The translations under genes were made by a program, and so were the position numbers. A model generated the notes under the pieces. It did not search any database. It was not told the origin of the DNA and saw only the letters and a program-made list of their open reading frames with translations. Of a DNA stretch of 64,000 nucleotides, positions 9,097-18,446 are shown in pieces (positions within the stretch are counted from its first letter, which is position 1; each line of letters starts with the position of its first letter). Source of the DNA: Leptospiraceae bacterium (GTDB lineage: Bacteria; Spirochaetota; Leptospiria; Leptospirales; Leptonemataceae); assembly GCA_002717505.1 (NCBI GenBank), contig PBEB01000038.1, positions 1 through 64,000 of the forward strand, in the 5' to 3' direction.

Positions 9097-9155
9097 CTAA
9101 GCAGTCAGTGCGCCCTTTTGTGACACCGGGTCAATTGAAAATCGGATTACAGAGA

Positions 9156-11270
9156 ATGCCCCACTGGCGGTCTGGACAGATGCTCCGTTGGATTCTCCTC
9201 CCCGTGCTTATTCCCGTTCGATTGCTGGTTTACATCTGGTTTAAGCTCACCCTCAGCTTTCTACGGGGCAACGTGCTCTTTCATTCTGTGCCGGATCGCT
9301 TTACTTCCACGGTTCAATCCGGCCTTTTGTATCGCATCATCAACAAGCAGGAAATGCTCTGGTTTCATTATCTCGGCTTCCTGTCTCGAATGAGCCGGGA
9401 CTCATCTATCCGGTGGGTTGTATTGTCCATACCGGACCTGGAAGATCTGGAATGGTCCCAGATTGAGGAGATTCGTATTCGCCTGAACGAACTGGTTAAA
9501 TCTGGAAAGCGTCTTGTGGGTCATGCGGAGAAAGGAGGATTAAAGACCCTTTGCCTGCTTTCCGCATGCGAGCGAAGGTTCCTGGCCCCGGGAGCCAGCT
9601 TCTTTACAGCTTTGCCCCATTCGGAATCTTTCTTTTTCGGTTCAGCTCTCAAAAAGCTGGGCATTCGCGTAGAAGTGCACACAGCCGGCGAGTTCAAAAG
9701 TGCTGGAGAGTCAGTGAGTCGAGATTCCATGACGCCATCGGCAAAAAAGAATCTGGAAGAATTGCTGGATGCTCGCACGCAGGCCATTCTGTCAGGACTC
9801 ACTGTTCTGCACAGCTCTGATCCCAATCCTGACGAAAAACTCCATACAAAGATTCGCCAGAATGCTTTTCTGGAGGCAGAAGAACTGTACGCCCTTAAAT
9901 TCTGTCAGGGACTGGTAGCAAGGGCCAATTTCAAAGATCTATGCGAAGACCTGTTACCATACTGGCATGCCGGCGAGCCACTGCCTTCGGACTCCAGTAT
10001 CAACGAGTCCGATCGGCTTCCCATTCTAAGTCTGGATGACGGAATTGAAGTAACCGATGCTCCTGTATCCCATTCCTTTCCTGGCGTGGCAGAGCGAACC
10101 ATGGATGAAGTGATCAAGGAACAACTGGAGCAGGATGAATCGGCGAGCAACGCGGCAATGCAAAAGAGTGTTCCCATTGAATCGGAAGCATCCAGTGCCA
10201 GCCGGTCCTCTGGTTCCATTCCTGGTCAGAGAACGGGAAATAAGAAAACGAAAGAAAGGAAGAAGAATAAAGAGAACACCAGGACATCTGAAGCGAAGTT
10301 ACCTGTATTCCGGTTTCTAGAAATGGACCAGGCCGAGAAGCGGTATCAGCGGAAACGATTTCAGCCATTTCGCATTCGCAGATACCCCTCGGTGGCACTG
10401 GTAAGCTGCGAAGGGATGATTGTATGGGGCGATGAACAACCGGACTCCGGACGCATTGGAGCTCTATCAATGCGAAAGATTTTTCGCGACCTGGAAGACT
10501 CGAAAAATGAAGCCATCTTTCTATACATTAACAGTCCGGGAGGACTGAGCGATGCCAGCGAGGCCCTGTATCAAGATATATACCGACTGTCTCGCTCCCG
10601 GCCGGTGTTCGCCATCATCGGGCCGGTAGCTGCATCGGGTGGGTACTACATGGCCTGCGCAGCCAACAGGATTTACAGCCCCGATCTCAGCCTCACTGGC
10701 AGTGTTGGAGTCTTACGCATGCGTCCCGAATTATCGGGATTATATCGCAAACTGGGAATACACAAGCAAAGGGTTCGCTTTGGCCCTACCACGGATCTGC
10801 TTTCGGAAGCCGGAAACTTGAGCAAGAAAAGCCAGGCTCTGCTTGACGAATCTATGGACCGGGCCTACAATTTGTTTCTGGACCGAGTGGGCAGGAGCCG
10901 GGGCCTCAATCGAAAAGAAACGGATCTCCGGGGTCGAGGCAAGGTATACACCGGTTCACAATTTAGAAGCGAAGGTATGGTAGACCGCAAAGGCGGATTC
11001 ATCGAAGCGTTCCGGGACTTCAGAAAGGAGGCAGGCTTTGGCGAGCAAATGTTTGACATTCAGATTTTTCCCGTCCTGCGTCCGGGTGCGGCGGATCTTA
11101 TTCGCCAGGGCCCCTTCTCGGCGATGCGACCTCTGGAAAAATCCGAGCTCTTTCAGAGCAAGAACCTGTATATGGTCCACCCTGATATTTGCTTTCAGCA
11201 TACTGGCTTTCAAACCGAGCTTCGCCGCGCCGGAGGATCCCTCATCGGTAGCGCAATCCTCCGACTGTAA
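9156..11270 (+). CDS. sppA: Signal peptide peptidase SppA (S49), long form
   Basis: About 704 residues from ATG 9156; a GTG at 9108 would add 16 residues but lies 12 bp from the divergent ilvN start. A membrane anchor is near the N-terminus (WILLPVLIPVRLLVYIW). Two S49 domains follow. The first holds GEFKSAGE, giving the general-base Lys (codon at 9696), and the second holds AASGGYYMA, with the nucleophile Ser (codon at 10635). SppA cleaves leftover signal peptides in the membrane. The two catalytic residues are about 313 residues apart, versus about 200 in E. coli; the difference is a charged low-complexity linker (10140-10310). Confidence 0.9.
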   Translation: MPHWRSGQMLRWILLPVLIPVRLLVYIWFKLTLSFLRGNVLFHSVPDRFTSTVQSGLLYRIINKQEMLWFHYLGFLSRMSRDSSIRWVVLSIPDLEDLEWSQIEEIRIRLNELVKSGKRLVGHAEKGGLKTLCLLSACERRFLAPGASFFTALPHSESFFFGSALKKLGIRVEVHTAGEFKSAGESVSRDSMTPSAKKNLEELLDARTQAILSGLTVLHSSDPNPDEKLHTKIRQNAFLEAEELYALKFCQGLVARANFKDLCEDLLPYWHAGEPLPSDSSINESDRLPILSLDDGIEVTDAPVSHSFPGVAERTMDEVIKEQLEQDESASNAAMQKSVPIESEASSASRSSGSIPGQRTGNKKTKERKKNKENTRTSEAKLPVFRFLEMDQAEKRYQRKRFQPFRIRRYPSVALVSCEGMIVWGDEQPDSGRIGALSMRKIFRDLEDSKNEAIFLYINSPGGLSDASEALYQDIYRLSRSRPVFAIIGPVAASGGYYMACAANRIYSPDLSLTGSVGVLRMRPELSGLYRKLGIHKQRVRFGPTTDLLSEAGNLSKKSQALLDESMDRAYNLFLDRVGRSRGLNRKETDLRGRGKVYTGSQFRSEGMVDRKGGFIEAFRDFRKEAGFGEQMFDIQIFPVLRPGAADLIRQGPFSAMRPLEKSELFQSKNLYMVHPDICFQHTGFQTELRRAGGSLIGSAILRL

Positions 11271-12300
11271 AGATATCGCAGAGAAACTCAATCATCCCTC
11301 CCGGTTGCAGCGATTGTATGCTGCGCGAGCCGCCGCGAATTGCACAGGCCCTTCCATTGGTGACGGACTTCTGGCCATAGTTCTGGGCGACCATCCAGAT
11401 GTGCAGGAAGCGGCTTTGATATCTCTGGAAACACATCTGCATCCGGGTTACCTTCCGGCGCTGGTGGAGTTCGGAAAAAGCATACAACCTGTGGACTCAG
11501 CCTATCTGATGCAGGAGCGAGAGCCCATGCCGGACCTTCCACGCGCCTCCTGGCAAAAAAAGAAGCAAGTCTATAGATACATCCATGCCGTGCTGGAAAA
11601 GGAACGAAAGTCATCCGGCGAGTCCCGGGGAATGCGAAGCAAGGACTTCCAGCAAAAGCTTGTCCTGTTCTTAAAGCAGGGACTCTACGAAAGCCGAAGC
11701 GGTATGCGACTGTACTTCTCCGAGTCCAGAGATGTCGCATGCTATAACCTGGACAGTCTGGCCATGGTGGGCGAATCGCCGAACTACATCCTGGAATTTG
11801 TTGAGTCGGAAGCAGACAACCCGGGCATCCTGGCCTGCGGCCTCTATGCCATGGCGCGATTCCGGATGAACCATGACACCGGAGAGTATAATCGGACGGA
11901 GGCACTGGCCTCCCGGGCCTTGAAGGGAGACCAGTTAACCAGGAAGGCAGCACGACAATGGTATGCCGGACAACCAGAGCTCGGCTCCTTAACTCGCTTA
12001 ATGAGATCCTTTCGCAAAATCCTTCCTTTCAATGAACCGGAAATCCGCACGCTTGCAAGAGCTCTGCCGGGTACGCAGGGACTTATTAATAGGAAGGCTC
12101 CGATGTACGCCAATCCGTTTTCTTCCGGACCAGTGATCCGAGTACTTTCCCACGGAGAAGCGGTGGATGTACTTCGTCGCAGTACCGGTTACGATCCGGC
12201 CGGACCCGGAGATGGATACAGCTACCTGGTAAAAACAGAAGATGGGCTTACTGGCTGGGTCGCTTCCGAACATTTGATCACTGAATCCAAAAAAAATTGA
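11038..12300 (+). CDS. Exported protein with HEAT-like helices and C-terminal SH3-like domain
   Basis: Up to 420 residues. A signal-like segment STLIFAFSILAFKPSFA, cleaved before APEDP, sits at residues 47-63 of this frame. Next come repeated helical pairs resembling HEAT repeats (LQRLYAARAAANC, DVQEAALISLETHL). The C-terminus looks like a bacterial SH3 domain (GPVIRVLSHGEAVDVLRR, DGLTGWVASEHL). No ATG precedes the signal segment. The only well-supported start is TTG 11038, which has AGAAAGGAGG six bases upstream but lies 233 bp inside sppA. The protein is probably periplasmic; function unknown. Confidence 0.75.
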   Translation: MASKCLTFRFFPSCVRVRRILFARAPSRRCDLWKNPSSFRARTCIWSTLIFAFSILAFKPSFAAPEDPSSVAQSSDCKDIAEKLNHPSRLQRLYAARAAANCTGPSIGDGLLAIVLGDHPDVQEAALISLETHLHPGYLPALVEFGKSIQPVDSAYLMQEREPMPDLPRASWQKKKQVYRYIHAVLEKERKSSGESRGMRSKDFQQKLVLFLKQGLYESRSGMRLYFSESRDVACYNLDSLAMVGESPNYILEFVESEADNPGILACGLYAMARFRMNHDTGEYNRTEALASRALKGDQLTRKAARQWYAGQPELGSLTRLMRSFRKILPFNEPEIRTLARALPGTQGLINRKAPMYANPFSSGPVIRVLSHGEAVDVLRRSTGYDPAGPGDGYSYLVKTEDGLTGWVASEHLITESKKN

Positions 12301-12354
12301 TCTCGATTGACAGGTCAGTGTGCGCCCGCCATTCGGACTGTAACCTACCCGATT

Positions 12355-13704
12355 ATGAACCAATACAAGATTAAAAAAGGCTACGACCTTCCTATAAAAG
12401 GCCAGGCAGAGAAATCTATTCTGGGATCTACGGAGCCGTCCCGTCTGCACGTTCATCCTACTCATTTTGCTGGCATAAAACCTCGCATGCTTCTAAAGAA
12501 AGGCGACGCTGTAAAACGCGGCACTCCTCTCTTTCATGACAAGAAGCATCCGGAAAGAGTTTTCGTTTCTCCGGGAGCAGGTATTATTGAAGATATCGTT
12601 CTGGGCGAGCGACGAGCCCTGGACAAAGTAACCATCAAGCTAAGCGGCGATGATGCAGAGCAGTTTCGCGCCTATAAAAAGGAAGAAGTCTCCGGCATTA
12701 ATCGCGAGGACTTGATCGACCATCTTCTTAAAGGTGGACTCTGGCCGCAGATTCGTCAGCGGCCTTTCAGCCGAGTAGCCAATCCGGAAATCACTCCTTC
12801 TTCAATCTTTGTAAATTGTATGGATACGGCCCCTCTGGCAGCGGATCCCGAGTTCAACCTTCAGGGGAAAACCATTGAATTCCAGACCGGCATTGAAGCA
12901 TTGAAAGTGCTCTGCCCTACAGTTCATGTAGTAGTGGCTGCTGGAAACAACAGCTCGGATTTTCTCAAATTAGATGGCGTTCAACAGCATAGCTTCGCTG
13001 GAAAGCATCCATCGGGTCTGACAAGCACTCACATTCAAAGAATCGATCCAATCGTTCCAGGGAAGCAGGTCTGGTATCTTAACGCCAGAGATGTAGTTGA
13101 TATTGGAGATTACCTGCTGGTAGGCCAATATCCTGTGGAGCGGGTGGTAGCTCTGGCAGGCCCAGGAGCCAGTAAAACCGGCTATGTAAAAACTAGAAAG
13201 GGAGCCCCTCTGGCAGAGATCGCTTCAGTGGCAGGAACTCAGGAAAGCGTTCGCCTGATTTCGGGCAATGTCCTGGTTGGTTTCGGTGATAAGGCAGACG
13301 ATGGCCTGGCCCTTTACGATGACCTTGTTACGGTGGTTCCAGAAGGCGGGCATGAACGATTTCTGGGTTGGCTTATCCCAGGATTTTCCCGTCCCACTTT
13401 TAGCCGATCTTATCTGGCAGGGTTTCTTCCTGGCCGACGACTATCCATGGACACATCGCTGAATGGCGAAGAGAGAGCCTTCGTTAAGACCGGGGATTAC
13501 GAAAAGGTGATGGGAATCGATGTGCTCCCTGATGTCCTGACTAAAGCAATCCTTATCGAAGATGTAGAACGTATGGAGAAGCTGGGAATCCTGGAAGTGG
13601 ATCCCGAAGACTTTGCCCTGTGTGCCTACATCTGTCCTTCCAAAATTGAGTTCTGCGACATTGTTTCCCGCGGCATTGAAATGATGGAAGCCGAGATGGT
13701 TTAA
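12355..13704 (+). CDS. nqrA: Na+-translocating NADH:quinone reductase subunit A
   Basis: 449 residues from ATG 12355, which gives the canonical N-terminus YKIKKGYDLPIKG; in-frame upstream codons to 12307 are not needed. NqrA is the soluble quinone-associated subunit of the sodium-pumping NADH dehydrogenase. Family sequences include FVSPGAGIIEDIVLGERRAL and HPSGLTSTHI. It is the first of six consecutive genes with tight spacing. No strong ribosome site precedes the ATG. A candidate TTGACA at 12307 has no convincing -10. Confidence 0.95.
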   Translation: MNQYKIKKGYDLPIKGQAEKSILGSTEPSRLHVHPTHFAGIKPRMLLKKGDAVKRGTPLFHDKKHPERVFVSPGAGIIEDIVLGERRALDKVTIKLSGDDAEQFRAYKKEEVSGINREDLIDHLLKGGLWPQIRQRPFSRVANPEITPSSIFVNCMDTAPLAADPEFNLQGKTIEFQTGIEALKVLCPTVHVVVAAGNNSSDFLKLDGVQQHSFAGKHPSGLTSTHIQRIDPIVPGKQVWYLNARDVVDIGDYLLVGQYPVERVVALAGPGASKTGYVKTRKGAPLAEIASVAGTQESVRLISGNVLVGFGDKADDGLALYDDLVTVVPEGGHERFLGWLIPGFSRPTFSRSYLAGFLPGRRLSMDTSLNGEERAFVKTGDYEKVMGIDVLPDVLTKAILIEDVERMEKLGILEVDPEDFALCAYICPSKIEFCDIVSRGIEMMEAEMV

Positions 13705-13733
13705 TCCCATCCCCTACTGGAGAGAGAAAAACT

Positions 13734-14969
13734 GTGAAGTTTCTACTAAAGCAAATCCATAAGAACGATCATCTATTCCAGAAAGGCGGCAAGCTAGAGC
13801 GATTGCATCCGCTCTGGGAAGCTCAAAACACCTTTCTGTTCACCCCACCCCTGAAGACCCAAAACGGTCCTCATGTGCGAGACTCCATCGATCTGAAGCG
13901 ACTGATGATTACGGTTGTGGTGGCATTGATTCCGGCAACGATCTTCGGCATCTACAATGCCGGGTATCAGCAATTGCTGGCCCAGGGAGTAATTAAGCTC
14001 AGCGAAGGTGGATTCTCTGCCATGACCGGCGACCAGCATCTGCAGGCGCTGATCAGCGGCGCCACGCTTGTTCTTCCCATCATTCTGGTAAGCTATGCCG
14101 TGGGTGGCCTCTGGGAAGGAGTGTTCAGTGTAATTAGACGTCATCCGATTAGCGAAGGCTTCCTGGTTACGGGTCTGCTTTTTCCTCTCACTCTTCCTGC
14201 CACGATTCCTCTCTGGCAAGTTGCCCTGGGGATTTCTTTTGGCGTTGTCATCGGCAAAGAGATCTTTGGAGGCACGGGGATGAACATTCTGAACCCGGCC
14301 CTCACAGCTCGTGTATTTTTGTTCTTTTCCTTTCCTACTGACATCTCCGGCGAAGAACCCTGGATTGCCGTGGCATCCGATGCAGCAGTGGACGGATTTT
14401 CCGGCGCCACTGCACTGTTGATTGCTGCAGCTCCGGATGTTACAAATCCCATTCAAGCGTTGAGCAACTTCGGTTACTCGGGCGCAAATTTCAGTCTTGA
14501 AAATATGTTTCTGGGTTTTATTCCCGGTAGTATAGGGGAAACATCCACTCTGGCCATCTTGATTGGTGCAGCTATTCTGATCATCACTGGCGTTGGTAGC
14601 TGGCAAATCATGGTAAGCACTGTTCTGGGAGCCGTGGGTATGGCCTTCTTCCTGAACCAGTTCGCCGGGCCAGATCTACCTTCTATGCTGGCCCTTCGTC
14701 CGGAATACCATCTGGTCATGGGCGGATTTATGTTCGGAACGGTCTTTATGACCACGGACCCTGTAAGCGCGGCCCAAACAACCATGGGCAAATGGATCTA
14801 CGGTTTGCTTATTGGTATGCTATGCGTCCTGATTCGTGTATGGAACCCGGCCTATCCGGAAGGGATGATGCTGGCCATCCTGTTCATGAATATCTTCGCC
14901 CCGCTCATCGACCACTATGTAGTGGAAGGCAATATTAAGAGGAGGCTTCAACGTGCGGAAGCAAAGTAA
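13734..14969 (+). CDS. nqrB: Na+-NQR subunit B, covalent FMN carrier
   Basis: 411 residues starting at GTG 13734 with GGAGAGAG upstream. It is a polytopic membrane protein of the RnfD/NqrB family. The flavinylation motif DGFSGATAL is present; Thr226 is the predicted FMN attachment residue, modified by ApbE (encoded downstream at 18.4 kb). The subunit carries FMN and riboflavin and lines the sodium path. The C-terminal 17 bp overlap the nqrC start, suggesting translational coupling. Confidence 0.96.
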   Translation: MKFLLKQIHKNDHLFQKGGKLERLHPLWEAQNTFLFTPPLKTQNGPHVRDSIDLKRLMITVVVALIPATIFGIYNAGYQQLLAQGVIKLSEGGFSAMTGDQHLQALISGATLVLPIILVSYAVGGLWEGVFSVIRRHPISEGFLVTGLLFPLTLPATIPLWQVALGISFGVVIGKEIFGGTGMNILNPALTARVFLFFSFPTDISGEEPWIAVASDAAVDGFSGATALLIAAAPDVTNPIQALSNFGYSGANFSLENMFLGFIPGSIGETSTLAILIGAAILIITGVGSWQIMVSTVLGAVGMAFFLNQFAGPDLPSMLALRPEYHLVMGGFMFGTVFMTTDPVSAAQTTMGKWIYGLLIGMLCVLIRVWNPAYPEGMMLAILFMNIFAPLIDHYVVEGNIKRRLQRAEAK

Positions 14970-15813
14970 TCTTTATATCTTCGGATTCGCCATTGCGGTT
15001 TGTCTGTTCGCCAGTGTTGTTCTGGCTGTTGCATCCACCGCATTGAAGCCAGCGCAAACCCAGCAGGTAAGGTTGGACATTATCAACAATATCCTCAGCG
15101 TATCGGGATACTCCGAGCAGGAGCTGAAAGGAAAGAAGCCGGCGGAAATCATTGATCTCTACGAAAAGAAATTCGAGGTACTGCTGGTTGATAAGAACAA
15201 TGAACCGGTGGAACGTTCGGAAATGGAAAGCGAGCTGAAAGGCCTGGGCTATAAGGCGGATGAGTTGGAGGAGAAGAAGACCTTCGAACTCCTGGAAGTC
15301 TATAATAGCAAGATCGGATTACTGGCCAGAAGAGCTGGAAAGCCTCGAGAAGAGTATGACCGAGGCATCAAAGTAGTCTATCTCTACAAACCGGAAGGTG
15401 AGATCAAATACTACATCATTCCTATAGAAGGAAATGGTCTCTGGGGCATGATGTATGGCTACATTGCTCTGGAAACCGATTTGAACACAGTAGCCGGTAT
15501 CCGCTTCTATAAGCATATTGAAACTCCAGGCCTGGGCGCTGAACTGGCCAAGATTGACCACAACGAAAAATGGATTGGTAAGAAAATCTTGGATGAAGAC
15601 GGAAAACTCGTCTCTGTGAAAGTGGCCAAAGGAGACGCCGAGCAAACCCATGCGCAGGAGATCGAACACTACGTCGACGGAATCAGTGGTGCAACCCTGA
15701 CAGCAAAAGGGATCAATGAATTCCTGAGAGCGGACCTACTGACCTACGAGCCATACTTCAAGACGCAGCGTAAAGATGAAACCGCCAATGAAACGGCAGG
15801 AGAAGAACAATGA
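14953..15813 (+). CDS. nqrC: Na+-NQR subunit C, covalent FMN carrier
   Basis: 286 residues from GTG 14953 with GGAGG eight bases upstream, inside the end of nqrB. An N-terminal membrane helix (LYIFGFAIAVCLFASVVLAVA) is followed by a periplasmic FMN-binding domain. DGISGATLT places the flavinylated residue at Thr248. The first third holds a somewhat long, charged insert (about residues 50-110). NqrC passes electrons between the 2Fe-2S site of NqrD/E and the FMN of NqrB. It overlaps nqrD by ATGA. Confidence 0.95.
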   Translation: MRKQSNLYIFGFAIAVCLFASVVLAVASTALKPAQTQQVRLDIINNILSVSGYSEQELKGKKPAEIIDLYEKKFEVLLVDKNNEPVERSEMESELKGLGYKADELEEKKTFELLEVYNSKIGLLARRAGKPREEYDRGIKVVYLYKPEGEIKYYIIPIEGNGLWGMMYGYIALETDLNTVAGIRFYKHIETPGLGAELAKIDHNEKWIGKKILDEDGKLVSVKVAKGDAEQTHAQEIEHYVDGISGATLTAKGINEFLRADLLTYEPYFKTQRKDETANETAGEEQ

Positions 15814-16490
15814 GTGCAGCAACTGAAACCAAAACAGCCGCTCCCGCCAGACCCAAACAGCCGCTGTTTGGAAAGCAAGAACGGGAAGCCATCAAGGATC
15901 CTTTGTGGGACAATAACCCCATCACCATCCAGGTGTTGGGAATCTGTTCCGCACTGGCTGTTACCACTCAGATGCAAGCCTCCCTGGTAATGGGTTTATC
16001 AGTGGTAGCCGTACTAACGTCTTCCAACCTCATCGTTTCTCTGCTGCGGAATTTGATTCCGGGAAAAATTCGGATTATTGTGCAGCTGGCTGTGGTGGCC
16101 AGTCTTGTGATCCTGGTGGATCAGATTCTCAAGGCCTACATGTTTGGGATGAGCAAGCAGCTCTCCGTCTTTGTGGGATTGATCATTACCAACTGTATTA
16201 TTCTGGGCCGGGCGGAAGGCTTCGCCATGGCAAACAAACCTCTGCCCTCTATTATGGACGGACTGGGTAATGCGTTCGGCTATGCAGCCATTCTGTTGAT
16301 CGTAGCGTTGTTCCGCGAAGTTCTGGGTAACGGAAGCTTTTTTGGACTAAGAGTAATTCCTGAAGCCATGTATGAGATTGGCTACAAGAACATCGGTCTG
16401 ATGATTCTGCCTCCGGGTGCCTTTTTGATCCTGGGTCTTCTAATCTGGGTTCAGCGTAGCGTGTCCGGCAAGTATGAGGCCAATCGATAG
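15810..16490 (+). CDS. nqrD: Na+-NQR subunit D
   Basis: 226 residues; an integral membrane protein of the RnfA/RnfE/NqrD/NqrE family with six predicted helices. Two conserved cysteines are visible in membrane helices (VLGICSALAV and TNCIILGRAEGFA). Together with two in NqrE they hold the intramembrane iron (2Fe-2S) site. A hydrophilic N-terminal extension of about 30 residues is rich in Ala, Pro and Lys. It overlaps nqrC by 4 bp and is 9 bp from nqrE. Confidence 0.95.
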   Translation: MSAATETKTAAPARPKQPLFGKQEREAIKDPLWDNNPITIQVLGICSALAVTTQMQASLVMGLSVVAVLTSSNLIVSLLRNLIPGKIRIIVQLAVVASLVILVDQILKAYMFGMSKQLSVFVGLIITNCIILGRAEGFAMANKPLPSIMDGLGNAFGYAAILLIVALFREVLGNGSFFGLRVIPEAMYEIGYKNIGLMILPPGAFLILGLLIWVQRSVSGKYEANR

Positions 16491-16499
16491 GAGATAACC

Positions 16500-17108
16500 A
16501 TGGCAGATCTGATTAGCATAGCAACCAAAGCAATCTTCGTTGAGAACATTCTCCTGGCCTACTTCCTGGGGATGTGCTCCTTTCTCGCTGTTTCGAAAAA
16601 GGTATCCACGGCCGTAGGTCTGGGATTCGCCGTAGTTTTCGTAAACGGTATTACAGCTCCTATCAACTGGCTGATTAACAACTATCTGCTGGCGGATGGT
16701 GCTCTGGCCTGGGCAGGCATGCCTACCATCGACCTTAGCTTTCTGCAGTTTATTCTATATATTTCCACCATTGCAGCCCTGGTGCAGCTGGTAGAGATGA
16801 TCATCGATAAGGTGTCCCCTACTCTCTATGCAAACCTGGGGATCTTTCTACCCTTGATTGCAGTGAACTGCGCCATTCTGGGAACGTCCCTGTTTATGGG
16901 CACCAAAGGTTATGGCTTTGTAGAAAGTACAGTCTTTGGATTCTCCAGTGGCATTGGCTGGATGCTGGCCATCGTTGCCATGGCTGCCATTCGAACCAAG
17001 ATCCAGTATTCCAACGTTCCTTATGGATTGCGAGGTCTTGGTATGACTATGATTCTCACCGGGCTAATGGCCATTGGCTTTATGTGCTTTGTGGGCATCA
17101 ACCTCTGA
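16500..17108 (+). CDS. nqrE: Na+-NQR subunit E
   Basis: 202 residues, matching the family length, with six membrane helices and inverted topology relative to NqrD. The paired cysteines ([11 protein letters not shown] and [12 protein letters not shown]) complete the NqrD/E iron site that takes electrons across the membrane. A GGAGATAACC site precedes the ATG. It belongs to the six-gene nqr operon. Confidence 0.96.
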   Translation: MADLISIATKAIFVENILLAYFLGMCSFLAVSKKVSTAVGLGFAVVFVNGITAPINWLINNYLLADGALAWAGMPTIDLSFLQFILYISTIAALVQLVEMIIDKVSPTLYANLGIFLPLIAVNCAILGTSLFMGTKGYGFVESTVFGFSSGIGWMLAIVAMAAIRTKIQYSNVPYGLRGLGMTMILTGLMAIGFMCFVGINL

Positions 17109-17126
17109 TAGGGTACGGACTATAGC

Positions 17127-18359
17127 ATGGAAAATTTACTGATTATTGGATTAAGTGCAGCGGTCTTTACAGCTGTAATTATTGGCCTCGTGGCTATCAT
17201 TACCGTGCTGGAAAGAAAGCTGGTGGCCCAGGGTAGTGTTCGTATTAACATCAATGACAACGAAGAGAAAAGCATTGATGTGGCCGCCGGTAGCAACCTG
17301 CTCAGTGCTTTGAGTGAAGCCGGTATCTACCTTCCATCGGCCTGTGGTGGCGGTGGAACCTGCGCAATGTGTCGTTGTCAGATTACCGACGGCGGGGGGG
17401 ACATTCTTCCCACGGAAGAAGGTCATTTCTCCAGAAAAGAAATCAAAGAGCAGTGGAGATTGTCCTGCCAGGTCAAAGTGAAAAACGATATGAAGATTCA
17501 CGTTCCGGACGAAATCTTCAGCATTCAAAAATTCAAAACCAAAGTTCGCTCCAACGACAATGTGGCCACTTTCATTAAAGAACTGGTACTGGAAATCGAA
17601 CCTGGCTCAGAGATGGATTTTGATGCAGGTGGATACATTCAGATCTACATCCCACCCTATCATCTGAACTTCAAAGAGTTCGATGTAGAAAAGGAATACC
17701 ACGAGGACTGGGACAAGTTCAACCTGTGGCGATACAATGCTTCCAACGATGAAGAGATCTTTCGAGCCTATTCCATGGCCAATCATCCTGCGGAAGGAAA
17801 CATTGTAATGCTTAACGTACGAATTGCCACTCCTCCGCCCAAAAAGGACGTTCCCCCGGGTATTGCATCCAGCTACATCTTCAACCTGAAACCGGGAGAT
17901 GAAGTGGATGTCAGTGGGCCCTACGGAGAATTCTTCATCAAGGATACAGACCGTGAGATGGTATACATCGGTGGTGGTGCCGGTATGGCTCCGCTGCGAA
18001 GCCATATCTTTCATCTCTTCCATACACTGAAGACCGGTCGCAAGGTATCCTACTGGTATGGGGCCCGGAGCTTGCGCGAAGTTTTTTATGAAGAGCATTT
18101 CAGAGAGATTGAAAAGCAATTTCCGAATTTCTCATTCCATCTGGCTCTTTCAGACCCACTTCCGGAAGACAAATGGGAAGGTCCCACTGGATTCATCCAC
18201 GAAGTGGTGCTGAATGAGTATCTGGACAAGCATGAGGATCCCAGCGAAATCGAGTATTATCTCTGCGGCCCTCCATTGATGCTCTCAGCCGTACAGAAGA
18301 TGCTGTACGACCTGGGCGTTGAAAAGGAAATGATTGCGTTCGACGACTTCGGAAACTGA
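17127..18359 (+). CDS. nqrF: Na+-NQR subunit F, NADH-oxidising subunit
   Basis: 410 residues: one N-terminal membrane helix, a ferredoxin domain with Cys73, Cys79, Cys82 and Cys114 ([12 protein letters not shown] and SCQV), an FAD domain (RAYSMANHP; then SGPYGEFFI), and a NADH domain ([23 protein letters not shown]). It feeds electrons from NADH into the pump. It is the last gene of the operon and is followed 30 bp on by a strong terminator. Confidence 0.97.
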   Translation: MENLLIIGLSAAVFTAVIIGLVAIITVLERKLVAQGSVRININDNEEKSIDVAAGSNLLSALSEAGIYLPSACGGGGTCAMCRCQITDGGGDILPTEEGHFSRKEIKEQWRLSCQVKVKNDMKIHVPDEIFSIQKFKTKVRSNDNVATFIKELVLEIEPGSEMDFDAGGYIQIYIPPYHLNFKEFDVEKEYHEDWDKFNLWRYNASNDEEIFRAYSMANHPAEGNIVMLNVRIATPPPKKDVPPGIASSYIFNLKPGDEVDVSGPYGEFFIKDTDREMVYIGGGAGMAPLRSHIFHLFHTLKTGRKVSYWYGARSLREVFYEEHFREIEKQFPNFSFHLALSDPLPEDKWEGPTGFIHEVVLNEYLDKHEDPSEIEYYLCGPPLMLSAVQKMLYDLGVEKEMIAFDDFGN

Positions 18360-18388
18360 TAACGAAGATTTCGCACAGCATGGAAAAT

Positions 18389-18422
18389 CACAAAAGCCGG
18401 AGGAGTTCCTTCGGCTTTTGTG
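18389..18422 (+). terminator. Intrinsic terminator of the nqr operon
   Basis: CACAAAAGCCG pairs perfectly with CGGCTTTTGTG, and inner AGGA/TCCT pairing extends the stem. TTTATT follows. It lies 30 bp after nqrF. The A-rich left flank also permits bidirectional use, but no minus-strand gene ends here. Confidence 0.85.
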
Positions 18423-18446
18423 TTTATTAGAGCAAAGTAATTGAAG

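Noticed and set aside
11288-11953. 221-codon minus-strand ORF across the HEAT/SH3-like gene
   Set aside because: Antisense shadow; Pro/Arg-rich translation without domain features.
12307-12312. TTGACA upstream of nqrA as a promoter -35
   Set aside because: No -10-like hexamer at 16-18 bp.
13794-14606. 270-codon minus-strand ORF across nqrB
   Set aside because: Antisense shadow of nqrB.
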